A stretch of DNA of 10,912 nt from CAZZDK01 sp964652235 (GTDB lineage Bacteria > Pseudomonadota > Alphaproteobacteria > UBA9219), in NCBI GenBank assembly GCA_964652235.1, contig CAZZDK010000033.1, positions 1-10,912 on the forward strand, written 5' to 3'. Shown here in pieces: positions 1 through 5,319 of this stretch. The notes under the pieces are model-generated. The model did not search any database. It was not told the DNA's origin and worked only from the letters and a program-made list of their open reading frames with translations. Position numbers and translations under genes: made by a program. Position 1 is the first letter of the stretch; every line of letters begins with the position of its first letter.

Positions 1-820
1 ACCGCTTCATCGATGGCAGCACCGACTGGAACCCGGCCATCGACCGCGAATTCAAAGATCGCGATGCGCAGGATGTTTTTGTCGATCAGGGCGATCTGCT
101 CGATCGGGAATTCCGGGGCATAACGCTGGATGGCTGGATCCAGCGCCGGGCGATACTGCGTGACCCCCCTGACCAGAAACGTGGTGTAACGCGCCGTCCT
201 GGGGAGTTCCTGCACGAGCCGGAGCTGCACCTGCANNNNNNNNNNNNGGTATGTTTTGAGGCGTCAATTTCGTACAGGGCGTGCAGCGCCAGGCGGCGCG
301 CCAGCGTCCGCTCATCGTCCGTTTCGTAAGAAAGAATACTCGCCTCATCCTCGCTTTCTGTAGGCGGTTTTGCCGCATCACCCTGAAGGGCGGTCAGGGC
401 GATCCCCACGAACTGGTGGCCTTCGACGCTGAACTGGCGCATGCTGATCCGAAATGGCAGATTGTGCAGCATCATACGCTGTTTTTCGACCGGCAGCCGC
501 CGCTCGTTCAGGGCTGAGCGCAGCGCCTGATCCAGGTCGCGGTTGACTCGATCGAGCGTTTCGCCGAGGATGTCGCGGCTGAAAAGGCCGCGCGCGGCTT
601 CATTGACAGCCACGATGAGATGACGGCGTATCTCTTTGCCGCGCGAAGACGGGATGGGCGGTACAGGGGGAGGAGCTGCATCCGGTTCAATGGTGAGCAG
701 AAGCAGCAGCGCATCGCCAGGGCTGTCGACTGGGCGCAGTGCATCCAGCGCTGCTTCACGGATCAGGCTGAAGCGAAAAGCCGGGAAACCGCTGATGGGA
801 AGAGATGCTGTGTCGGCCAT
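1..820 (-). CDS. nusB: NusB-like transcription antitermination factor with long N-terminal extension (3' end off window, internal gap)
   Basis: NusB binds boxA RNA with NusE/S10 and supports rRNA antitermination in the cytoplasm. The diagnostic part lies on both sides of the 12-N gap. Before it is the N-terminal helix (ARRLALHALYEID, near 310-250). After it (233-1) are the segments TTFLVRGV, a LIDKNILRIAIFEF core, and VPVGAAIDEAV, which match the NusB C-terminal half; the protein runs off the window. The reading frame after the gap differs from that before it, so the true gap length is not 12 (it should be 1 mod 3). The start at 820 (MADTASLP) gives about 165 residues before the NusB core. 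That part has a Pro-rich stretch and helices and I do not recognise it; the family is usually about 140 residues in all. A later internal start is possible. The core resembles Chloroflexota NusB more than alphaproteobacterial NusB, but this is an impression from sequence alone. Confidence 0.72.
236..247. other. Assembly gap (12 N)
   Basis: Run of 12 N inside nusB. The coding frame on the two sides is not compatible with a gap of exactly 12 bases. Confidence 0.98.
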
Positions 821-822
821 GG

Positions 823-842
823 NNNNNNNNNNNNNNNNNNNN
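823..842. other. Assembly gap (20 N)
   Basis: Run of 20 N directly upstream of the proposed nusB start codon (818-820). The ribosome binding site and any more distal start of nusB are therefore hidden, and the start call depends on this gap. Confidence 0.98.
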
Positions 843-954
843 AGGTGTCTGGAACTCGGACATCGCACAGCCTGGCGTTCAAAGTCAGGCTGATGCAAGC
901 GGGAGATGTTCCGAAATGAGACGTGCAGGTAACGTAGATATCAGTTTACCGCAG

Positions 955-1185
955 TTACGGGGAATTTTCGAGCTTCCCTTCTGTGATTTCCGGGTGAAGA
1001 AGCCGCGAGTTTCTGACCTCCGCGCTGCTATCGAGGAAGGTGCTGCTTTGCGCCTCCCACTGCCGGCTGCCGATCCATTCGTTAAGCTGGGCGCAGATTT
1101 CAGCGGAGAGCATGAAAATGCTGGCGACCAGGTAAGCCCAGAACAGGAGCACGATCACGGTTGCGATGCCGCCATAGACGAACTG
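955..1185 (-). CDS. C-terminal fragment of YihY/BrkB-like membrane protein
   Basis: About 77 residues ending in a TAA at 955-957. The segment begins FQFVYGG and continues through a hydrophobic helix (IATVIVLLFWAYLVASIFML) into SAEICAQLNEWI. This matches the last transmembrane helix and the conserved tail of the YihY/BrkB family (pattern YG.....I.LLLW.Y....I...GAE), inner-membrane proteins of unclear function. A roughly 40-residue hydrophilic tail follows. The rest of the gene (about 250 residues expected) is missing: near 1175-1195 the sequence turns into an unrelated plus-strand coding region. It lies upstream of nusB on the same strand with about 130 bp between them. The truncation looks like a join artefact or a recombination point, not a natural short gene. 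Confidence 0.6.
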   Translation of the reverse strand, partial: QFVYGGIATVIVLLFWAYLVASIFMLSAEICAQLNEWIGSRQWEAQSSTFLDSSAEVRNSRLLHPEITEGKLENSP

Positions 1186-1195
1186 AAAATTAAAA
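1173..1195. other. Abrupt coding and composition junction
   Basis: Left of this point the real coding signal is minus strand (YihY-like tail, GC-rich). Right of it the signal is plus strand (ATPase coiled coil, AT-richer, many AAA and GAA codons). Both genes are cut at the same place, and each stays open for a few codons across the zone, so the exact breakpoint cannot be fixed by eye. There are no N at the join. Confidence 0.7.
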
Positions 1196-1923
1196 AGGCT
1201 GGCGCAGAAGACCGCCTTTTAGAAATCACAGAACAGACAAAAGACATTGACGAAACTGAACTCCGAAAACACTACTCAGAGTATGAAAAAATGCTGGCGG
1301 ACATGGGCGTTCTCCAGAAAGGGATAAAAGAACAAGAAGAAGCCTTGAGAACATGCACTGAACAGATTTCTAAAGTCGAGGCGGAAATGGCAAAATTTGC
1401 TGACGCAGATCTTGACGCCGAACGAGAAAGGAAGGAGTTGTGCGAGAAACTTAGAACTCTTTTTGCTGAAGCCGTAGATGCATACCGTGAACGCCTTCGA
1501 GTTCGTGTCGAAAGAGATGCAACGGCTCTTTTTGTCAAATTGACAAGCGAACCCGAATATACCGCTTTAAGCATCAATCAGAATTATGGGCTAACTATCG
1601 TTCATCAGGATGGAACAGCCATTCCGGTTCGTTCTGCTGGAGCCGAGCATATTGTTGCCCTTTCCCTCATGGGAGCACTTCAGCAAAACGCTCCCTTGCG
1701 CGGCCCCATAGTGATGGATTCTCCCTTTGGGCGCCTGGACCAAACGCACACCACAAAGGTTGTTCAAGCTCTCCCCAGCATGGCGGGTCAAGTTATGCTT
1801 CTCGTCTACGAGTCTGAGTTAGATTCAGGGCAAGCAAGAAACCAGCTAAAGGGTAAATTGCGCCGAGAATACCGCATCTCTCGCCGTTCTGCACGGCACT
1901 CTGATCTTGAAATTGTTGCATAG
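1174..1923 (+). CDS. DndD/SMC-like ATPase, C-terminal half only
   Basis: Roughly 250 residues survive, ending at TAG 1921-1923. The first about 100 residues are a charged coiled coil (repeated E/K/L heptads). Then comes the C-terminal half of an ABC/SMC-type head: a signature-like segment VRSAGAEHIVALSLMGAL, then a Walker B and D-loop PIVMDSPFGRLD followed by QVMLLVYESEL. This layout, including 'DSPFGRLD', is close to the C-terminus of DndD, the ATPase of DNA phosphorothioation systems, and related RecN/Rad50-like defence ATPases. The N-terminal lobe with Walker A is absent because the gene is cut at the junction near 1180; the open frame continuing leftwards to 805 is antisense to the membrane-protein fragment and is not real protein. 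The stop overlaps the ribosome binding site of the next gene, so the two are translationally coupled. No DndC or DndB homologue is visible. Confidence 0.7.
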   Translation: MDELKIKKAGAEDRLLEITEQTKDIDETELRKHYSEYEKMLADMGVLQKGIKEQEEALRTCTEQISKVEAEMAKFADADLDAERERKELCEKLRTLFAEAVDAYRERLRVRVERDATALFVKLTSEPEYTALSINQNYGLTIVHQDGTAIPVRSAGAEHIVALSLMGALQQNAPLRGPIVMDSPFGRLDQTHTTKVVQALPSMAGQVMLLVYESELDSGQARNQLKGKLRREYRISRRSARHSDLEIVA

Positions 1924-1927
1924 GAGG
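1922..1927 (+). promoter_or_regulatory. Shine-Dalgarno AGGAGG overlapping the ATPase stop codon
   Basis: Perfect AGGAGG whose first two bases are part of the upstream TAG stop (1921-1923), 5 nt before the ATG at 1933. It fixes the start of the downstream gene and points to translational coupling of the pair. Confidence 0.85.
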
Positions 1928-1932
1928 ACGGC

Positions 1933-2289
1933 ATGGCTGAAGATAAAAAAACTATAGGCCTTACCGAGCCAAACAAGGCCATTATGGAAAAAATTGTAGA
2001 AAAAGCTGGGTTCAAGCGAGATATGGACGCAGCAAAATTTGCTTTTGCACTAGCGGTTCATCGCGGTTGCGAACCACAGTCTCTTGAGGGCGTTGGAACT
2101 ATTTGGAACGTTGGCTCTTTTGATGAAAGTGGGGATATCCGAGCATTAATCCAGAATTTATTTCCCCTCGCCGAGGCTCCCTACAGGACTTTAGAGTCCC
2201 TCATGAATGCTGGTTTCGAACTTTTAGCGACCGAACTGCGAAACGATCCCTCTATGCAAATCGAAGCACTACTCAACAGAGAATTGTGA
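1933..2289 (+). CDS. Small protein of unknown function coupled to DndD/SMC-like ATPase
   Basis: 118 residues, ATG at 1933 behind a perfect AGGAGG. No signal peptide or membrane segment. An N-terminal segment (residues about 8-38, TEPNKAIMEKIVEKAGF then DAAKFAFALAVHRG) could be a helical, DNA-binding-like fold. A conserved-looking centre, GTIWNVGSFDESGDIRAL, precedes a Leu-rich helical end. I do not recognise a named family. In dnd clusters a small protein of about 110-130 residues, DndE, follows DndD, and the size, position and loose helical layout here are similar, so a DndE-like adaptor role is a hypothesis only; no convincing DndE motif was seen. It ends 84 bp before the convergent sfsA-like gene, with no clear terminator between. 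Confidence 0.75.
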   Translation: MAEDKKTIGLTEPNKAIMEKIVEKAGFKRDMDAAKFAFALAVHRGCEPQSLEGVGTIWNVGSFDESGDIRALIQNLFPLAEAPYRTLESLMNAGFELLATELRNDPSMQIEALLNREL

Positions 2290-2373
2290 ACACAGTTTGC
2301 TGATGAGTGAGAATGCTGTGGATCTCCGCACTCCCACTGCTTTGTGCTTGTGCAAAGAAACGGGCTTAAAGAG

Positions 2374-3069
2374 TTACTGCAAAATCGGCAACAAGCGCAG
2401 TTTAGAAAAGCCTTTAGGAGATACAGATACGGATAGTGCAAAGGCTTCAACCCCAGTCCTTAGTGCGCCCCTGAAAGCGGCTGCGAAATCTGGGTCATGA
2501 GAAACATTTATGGTTAGTGCCCTAGCGTCTCCCCTTTGAACTAAAAACAGAAGGATAGCTCTGTGTCCTTTTCTGACTTGCCTGGCCAGGCTTTTGATGT
2601 GTGCTATCCCTCGCGGTGTTACAGAGTCAGGAAAACGAGCGACCCCAGCTTCAACTACAGTCGCACTTTTTACTTCTATATAACAAATACCACTCGTGTC
2701 CTTCAGGAGAAAATCTACTCTGTGCCCCTTTCCTAAGGGCCTTTCTTTTTCTAGCGAGAAGTGCTCTCCAAGGAAAGGGAGAAGACGTTCCTGCAGAGCT
2801 CTTTCAACAATACGGTTTGCCAAATGAGTATCTACCCCGACCCATATGCGTCCCAACCTCACCGCTCTCAGGGTATAACGACGCTTTCTTTTTGAGTCGC
2901 TGCTATCCCAAAGCAGAGCCCCGCTATGAGGCATGAGACACCCCTTGAAAGACCCTGGGTTCGCGCAATAGGCAAAAATTTTTCCTTCCTTCTGCAGAGC
3001 TATTTCAGCAAGAAACCGTTGAGGCCGAGACAGGAATCTTCCTCTTACGCAAGGAGAGGGAAAGGCCAT
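2374..3069 (-). CDS. sfsA: SfsA-family DNA/RNA nuclease (PD-(D/E)xK)
   Basis: 231 residues from the ATG at 3069, which gives the usual family beginning MAFPSPCVRGRFLSRPQRF; E. coli SfsA is of similar size. Family landmarks are clear: CANPGSFKGCLMPHS (residues about 35-50), WVGVDTHLANRIVERAL (76-92), then the nuclease core with HRVDFLL (Asp119), YIEVKSAT (Glu132, Lys134), FPDSVTPRGIAHIKSL and GHRAILLFLVQRGD. The Asp...ExK arrangement is the PD-(D/E)xK active site. SfsA proteins were first linked to sugar fermentation but are now described as DNA/RNA nucleases. Alternative in-frame starts are ATG 3096 and ATG 3165; the last would overlap the methyltransferase. The gene follows the methyltransferase on the same strand within 46 bp, so co-transcription is expected. 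A role as the cutting partner of that methyltransferase is possible but unproven; a housekeeping-type SfsA is the alternative. Confidence 0.9.
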   Translation of the reverse strand: MAFPSPCVRGRFLSRPQRFLAEIALQKEGKIFAYCANPGSFKGCLMPHSGALLWDSSDSKRKRRYTLRAVRLGRIWVGVDTHLANRIVERALQERLLPFLGEHFSLEKERPLGKGHRVDFLLKDTSGICYIEVKSATVVEAGVARFPDSVTPRGIAHIKSLARQVRKGHRAILLFLVQRGDARALTINVSHDPDFAAAFRGALRTGVEAFALSVSVSPKGFSKLRLLPILQ

Positions 3070-3115
3070 AAGAAACTTTTCTGAAAGGACGGTCATAAGT
3101 TTGCAAATGGCCTCA

Positions 3116-4366
3116 TCAGGCACATAATGCTTTTGGCAAGAACTCTTCCTCGTCTGGCTGGCCAAAGTCTAATGGGGGACGAACCTTGCCGCCATCCGCG
3201 AAGAGAGGTATCCCGTCATCTTCAAGAGCTAGGGAGCAAGGAGAGGCAATTTCGTAGATTGTTTTATCTTTTAGTATGGGGTGTCTTTCCGGTGTGAATC
3301 TTGCGCGAGCGCCCTGAAGATATTCTTCAGACAACTCACAACACAACCACCGACGCTGCAACATTTCTGCAACCGCCCCAGTGACGCAAGAGCCTCCAAA
3401 GGGATCAACGACCATATCGCCTGGATTGGTAAGCATGCGGATAAAATATTCAGGAAGTTGAGCCGGAAACCTTGCAGGATGAATGGGGAGATTGTGTGCT
3501 CGGCAATAATCCTGGTAACGGCCATTTGATTCGGTATTCGCTATTGCCAGAAGGTTTGGGGGCACAGCACCGCCGTTATTTCGCTGGAATTTGTTAGAAA
3601 TGTCATGCCCAGAAGGGCGCTTTTTTGCCGAGTATCCGTTTTCAAGAAGCCCAAGCATGGCTTTGCTATATGGCTGGAGCACTCGTCTGTTATTAGCTTT
3701 TGGATGCGGTGTTTTAGATAGCCACCAGATGCAGTTCACAGCATCCTTCACTCGAACTCTTCGAACATTCACCCATTCTGCTGGAGTTGGCAGCTTTGAC
3801 GGATTCCACCAATAATGTTCTTGGCAAAGGTGAAAGCCATATTCCTCGACCAGCATAACCAACAATTTAAAGTGATAAAGACTGCGCGTGGGGGAGCCAG
3901 GGATCCACGCCCCGCCGATGTCTATGACTAAGCTTCCTTCATCTTTCAAAACACGTTTGAACCCTTCAGCGAAGGGCCTAAACCAGTCACAATACCTATC
4001 AGCATCCTCATTTCCATAATCTTTTTTTCTAACAAGCCCAAACGGGGGGCTGGTCATAATCAAGTCCACAGAAGAGGGCTTGGCAATATTGAAAAGCCAC
4101 GCGCGACTATCACCCCATTTTATCTCCCCATTTTTTGTTTTGTGAAATGGTGCCACGAGTCGTTTGGGGTATTCTTTGAAATAGTCTAGCTCGTTCACCG
4201 GTTCGCTTTCTGCATCAGAAAATTTCTGATGTAAAAATCTAAGGTATTCAGAAACGGTTTTCTGTCCAGTTTTAGCGGCAAAGGCTTCCATTTCGTCGCG
4301 TTGTTGCGCAGTCAGTCTAACATTTACAACTTCAGAACGGGGGGACAGAGCGCGAGGGCGGGGCAT
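3116..4366 (-). CDS. PvuII-type DNA methyltransferase (m4C-like, beta class) with N-terminal ribbon-helix-helix-like segment
   Basis: 416 residues. Modification enzyme using S-adenosylmethionine, probably methylating exocyclic N4 of cytosine. Motif IV TSPPFG (residues 105-110) comes before motif I VVDPFGGS (319-326), the beta-class order, and the TSPPF form is typical of m4C enzymes. Segments such as DYGNEDADRYCDWF, WWNPSKLPTPAEWVN, RVRVKDAVN, KRPSGHDISNKF, NNGGAVPPNLL and IHPARFPAQLPEYFIRMLT closely follow what I recall of M.PvuII (CAGCTG), but the target cannot be read from sequence. M.PvuII is about 320 residues; here there are some 60 extra N-terminal and 50 extra C-terminal residues. Residues 12-49 (VVNVRLTAQQRDEMEAF, then SEYLRFL) fit a CopG/Arc-type ribbon-helix-helix, suggesting DNA binding or autoregulation. 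ATG at 4366 has SD AAGGAG (4373-4378) and a strong promoter. The neighbour downstream is the SfsA-type nuclease. No PvuII-like endonuclease or C protein is visible. Confidence 0.93.
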   Translation of the reverse strand: MPRPRALSPRSEVVNVRLTAQQRDEMEAFAAKTGQKTVSEYLRFLHQKFSDAESEPVNELDYFKEYPKRLVAPFHKTKNGEIKWGDSRAWLFNIAKPSSVDLIMTSPPFGLVRKKDYGNEDADRYCDWFRPFAEGFKRVLKDEGSLVIDIGGAWIPGSPTRSLYHFKLLVMLVEEYGFHLCQEHYWWNPSKLPTPAEWVNVRRVRVKDAVNCIWWLSKTPHPKANNRRVLQPYSKAMLGLLENGYSAKKRPSGHDISNKFQRNNGGAVPPNLLAIANTESNGRYQDYCRAHNLPIHPARFPAQLPEYFIRMLTNPGDMVVDPFGGSCVTGAVAEMLQRRWLCCELSEEYLQGARARFTPERHPILKDKTIYEIASPCSLALEDDGIPLFADGGKVRPPLDFGQPDEEEFLPKALCA

Positions 4367-4393
4367 AAAGAACTCCTTATTGTTACTGACAGA

Positions 4394-4422
4394 ATCATAA
4401 GCTAGTTATTTTTGTATGACAA
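4394..4422 (-). promoter_or_regulatory. Sigma70-type promoter of the methyltransferase gene
   Basis: On the minus strand, -35 TTGTCA (4417-4422) and -10 TATGAT (4394-4399) are separated by exactly 17 bp. The predicted start of transcription near 4387 leaves a leader of about 20 nt containing AAGGAG (4373-4378), 6 nt before the ATG. Confidence 0.75.
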
Positions 4423-4433
4423 TAAACTTATGA
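4395..4433. promoter_or_regulatory. Inverted repeat flanking the methyltransferase promoter (candidate operator)
   Basis: TCATAAG at 4395-4401 and its exact reverse complement CTTATGA at 4427-4433. One arm overlaps the -10 box and the other lies just upstream of the -35. The upstream arm overlaps a further 10-bp palindrome, ATGAGCTCAT (4430-4439). The placement suits a repressor, perhaps the methyltransferase's own N-terminal DNA-binding segment; that link is inference. Confidence 0.45.
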
Positions 4434-4439
4434 GCTCAT

Positions 4440-4784
4440 TCCGAATCAGAAACCTTCCGTGTCTCATATGTGTCACATAATGATAGACTGCGGAGACCGA
4501 ACTTTTTACGTCAGTTACAAGAGGTGTTTTCTTGAAGGTGTATCATTCGCTAGTCATTTAAGAGAAAACAAAAAATCCGCCAACCTATTGACGAATTAGG
4601 AACTGGACTTCTGAGAAAAAGTCCAGTTACCACAGAGAGAAATGGCCGAGAGAGAGGGGAAAAAGAGGATTTTTAGGTGAATTAGGGGCGCGCGGAGTCC
4701 AGTTGCAAAATGCAAGAACGCCGCATTTCCTAGCGTTTTTGTGCCGCGCTTACAAAACAGAGAATCCAGATTTGTAACAAGTAA
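4440..4784. other. Gene-free stretch between methyltransferase promoter and tRNA-Ser
   Basis: No convincing reading frame on either strand. It holds the 10-bp inverted repeat at 4601-4628, repeated words GAATTAGG (4593-4600, 4679-4686) and AGTCCAGTT (4620-4628, 4696-4704), and a short palindrome TTGCA-AAA-TGCAA at 4703-4715. Composition shifts from AT-rich near the methyltransferase to mixed near the tRNA. No integrase gene or second copy of the tRNA 3' end was found here. Confidence 0.6.
4601..4628. repeat. Perfect 10-bp inverted repeat (AACTGGACTT / AAGTCCAGTT)
   Basis: Arms at 4601-4610 and 4619-4628 with an 8-nt loop. There is no T-tract on either side, so it is not a standard terminator. 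A third, direct copy of nine bases of one arm (AGTCCAGTT) lies at 4696-4704, and GAATTAGG precedes both repeat sites. It could be a recombinase or regulator binding site, or an RNA hairpin. Confidence 0.65.
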
Positions 4785-4877
4785 TGGCGGAAGGGATGAG
4801 ATTCGAACTCACGGTAGGGCTCAACACCCTACACCCGCTTTCCAGGCGAGCGCCTTCAACCACTCGGCCACCCTTCC
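4785..4877 (-). tRNA. tRNA-Ser (anticodon GGA)
   Basis: 93 nt, reads UCC/UCU codons. Acceptor GGAAGGG (from 4877) pairs with CCCTTCC, followed by discriminator G and an encoded CCA (4787-4785). The D-arm begins TGGCCGAGTGG, the anticodon loop is CTGGAAA with GGA at 4843-4841 and stem CTCGC/GCGGG. A long variable arm (stem GTAGGG...CCCTAC) marks a class II serine tRNA. The T-loop is TTCGAAT. The gene appears complete. Its upstream side is an array of partial copies of its own 5' end, and the accessory genes begin beyond its 3' end. Confidence 0.97.
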
Positions 4878-4902
4878 GCTCCTTGCAACTTTTCCGCCGA
4901 TC

Positions 4903-5002
4903 NNNNNNNNNNNNNNNNNNNNNNNNNNNNNNNNNNNNNNNNNNNNNNNNNNNNNNNNNNNNNNNNNNNNNNNNNNNNNNNNNNNNNNNNNNNNNNNNNN
5001 NN
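4903..5002. other. Assembly gap of 100 N inside the tandem repeat
   Basis: Exactly 100 N, a common placeholder length. The left flank ends ...CCGCCGATC and the right flank begins CAGCCTCG..., which are adjacent in the complete repeat unit at 5050-5138. The real gap is therefore expected to be a whole number of 89-bp units, possibly zero. Confidence 0.9.
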
Positions 5003-5028
5003 CAGCCTCGTGGTTGAGGCTGTTTTTT
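5003..5028 (+). terminator. Hairpin plus T6 in repeat unit 1 (reads as plus-strand terminator)
   Basis: Stem CAGCCTC (5003-5009) / GAGGCTG (5016-5022), loop GTGGTT, then TTTTTT. A second perfect hairpin, GTCCGGC/GCCGGAC with a CTCC loop, follows at 5029-5046. On the tRNA strand the hairpin has an A-tract before it and no T-tract after it. No plus-strand gene feeding it is known. Confidence 0.7.
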
Positions 5029-5049
5029 GTCCGGCCTCCGCCGGACGGG

Positions 5050-5066
5050 CACTCGGCCACCCTTCC
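5050..5066 (-). pseudogene. tRNA-Ser 5' fragment (17 nt), copy 2
   Basis: Identical to nt 1-17 of the intact tRNA-Ser (GGAAGGGTGGCCGAGTG). It stops in the D-loop and continues into the repeat spacer, so it cannot fold into a tRNA. The three bases upstream of it (AGC) are also shared. Confidence 0.85.
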
Positions 5067-5091
5067 GCTCCTTGCAACTTTTCCGCCGATC

Positions 5092-5117
5092 CAGCCTCGT
5101 GGTTGAGGCTGTTTTTT
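5092..5117 (+). terminator. Hairpin plus T6 in repeat unit 2
   Basis: Exact copy of the element 89 bp to its left: stem 5092-5098 / 5105-5111, T6 at 5112-5117, with the second GC hairpin at 5118-5135. Confidence 0.7.
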
Positions 5118-5138
5118 GTCCGGCCTCCGCCGGACGGG

Positions 5139-5155
5139 CACTCGGCTACCCTTCC
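5139..5155 (-). pseudogene. tRNA-Ser 5' fragment (17 nt), outer copy with one substitution
   Basis: GGAAGGGTAGCCGAGTG, one base different from the intact gene (position 9 of the tRNA, G to A). Sequence upstream of it (5159 onwards) is unlike the repeat spacer, so this is probably the original 5' flank of the tRNA locus and would carry its promoter; I could not identify clear promoter boxes there. Confidence 0.8.
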
Positions 5156-5319
5156 GCTCTCTACATTTCTTACCGACCCAAGTTTATGGCCAGAATCGGC
5201 ATTCAACGCCTGATTGTTTAACGGCTTTAGGCGTCAAAGAAAACTCTTTTTTTGCTTAAAAAGGCGGTTTTTACTTGTTTTTTTAGGCTTTTCTTCTCAA
5301 AGGAAAACTCAATAAACCT

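Larger units (their letters stand above)
4861..5158. repeat. 89-bp tandem repeat containing the 5' end of tRNA-Ser, interrupted by the gap
   Basis: A 20-bp block with the first 17 nt of tRNA-Ser plus three upstream bases occurs at 4861-4880 (in the intact gene), 5050-5069 and 5139-5158. Between copies lie 22 bp of spacer, a hairpin with T6, and a second GC hairpin. The unit 5050-5138 is exactly 89 bp. The parts on either side of the gap, 4861-4902 (42 bp) and 5003-5049 (47 bp), match its two halves base for base and also total 89. The third block carries one substitution (GGCC to GGCT on the plus strand) and is followed by unrelated sequence, so it marks the outer edge of the array. Confidence 0.9.

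Noticed and set aside
805..1170. N-terminal continuation of the ATPase frame
   Set aside because: This part crosses an N-run and is antisense to the YihY-like tail; it has no ATPase features such as Walker A, so only the part right of the junction is taken as protein.
2341..2358. Short near-palindrome CTTTG...CAAAG between the convergent genes as a terminator
   Set aside because: Only five clean base pairs and no T-tract on either side.
2601..2936. Plus-strand frame opposite sfsA
   Set aside because: The minus strand shows the full SfsA motif series; the other strand has no recognisable protein features or ribosome site.
4861..5158. CRISPR array
   Set aside because: The repeats are contiguous 89-bp tandem units with no variable spacers and contain tRNA sequence; no cas genes are nearby.
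4741..5213. Several open frames through the tRNA and repeat region
   Set aside because: They read through tRNA-Ser, the N gap and the tandem repeat and have no protein-like composition of their own.
5160..5235. Promoter for tRNA-Ser (TTGACG or TTGAAT on the minus strand)
   Set aside because: Neither -35-like word has a credible -10 at 16-18 bp, so no promoter is called.
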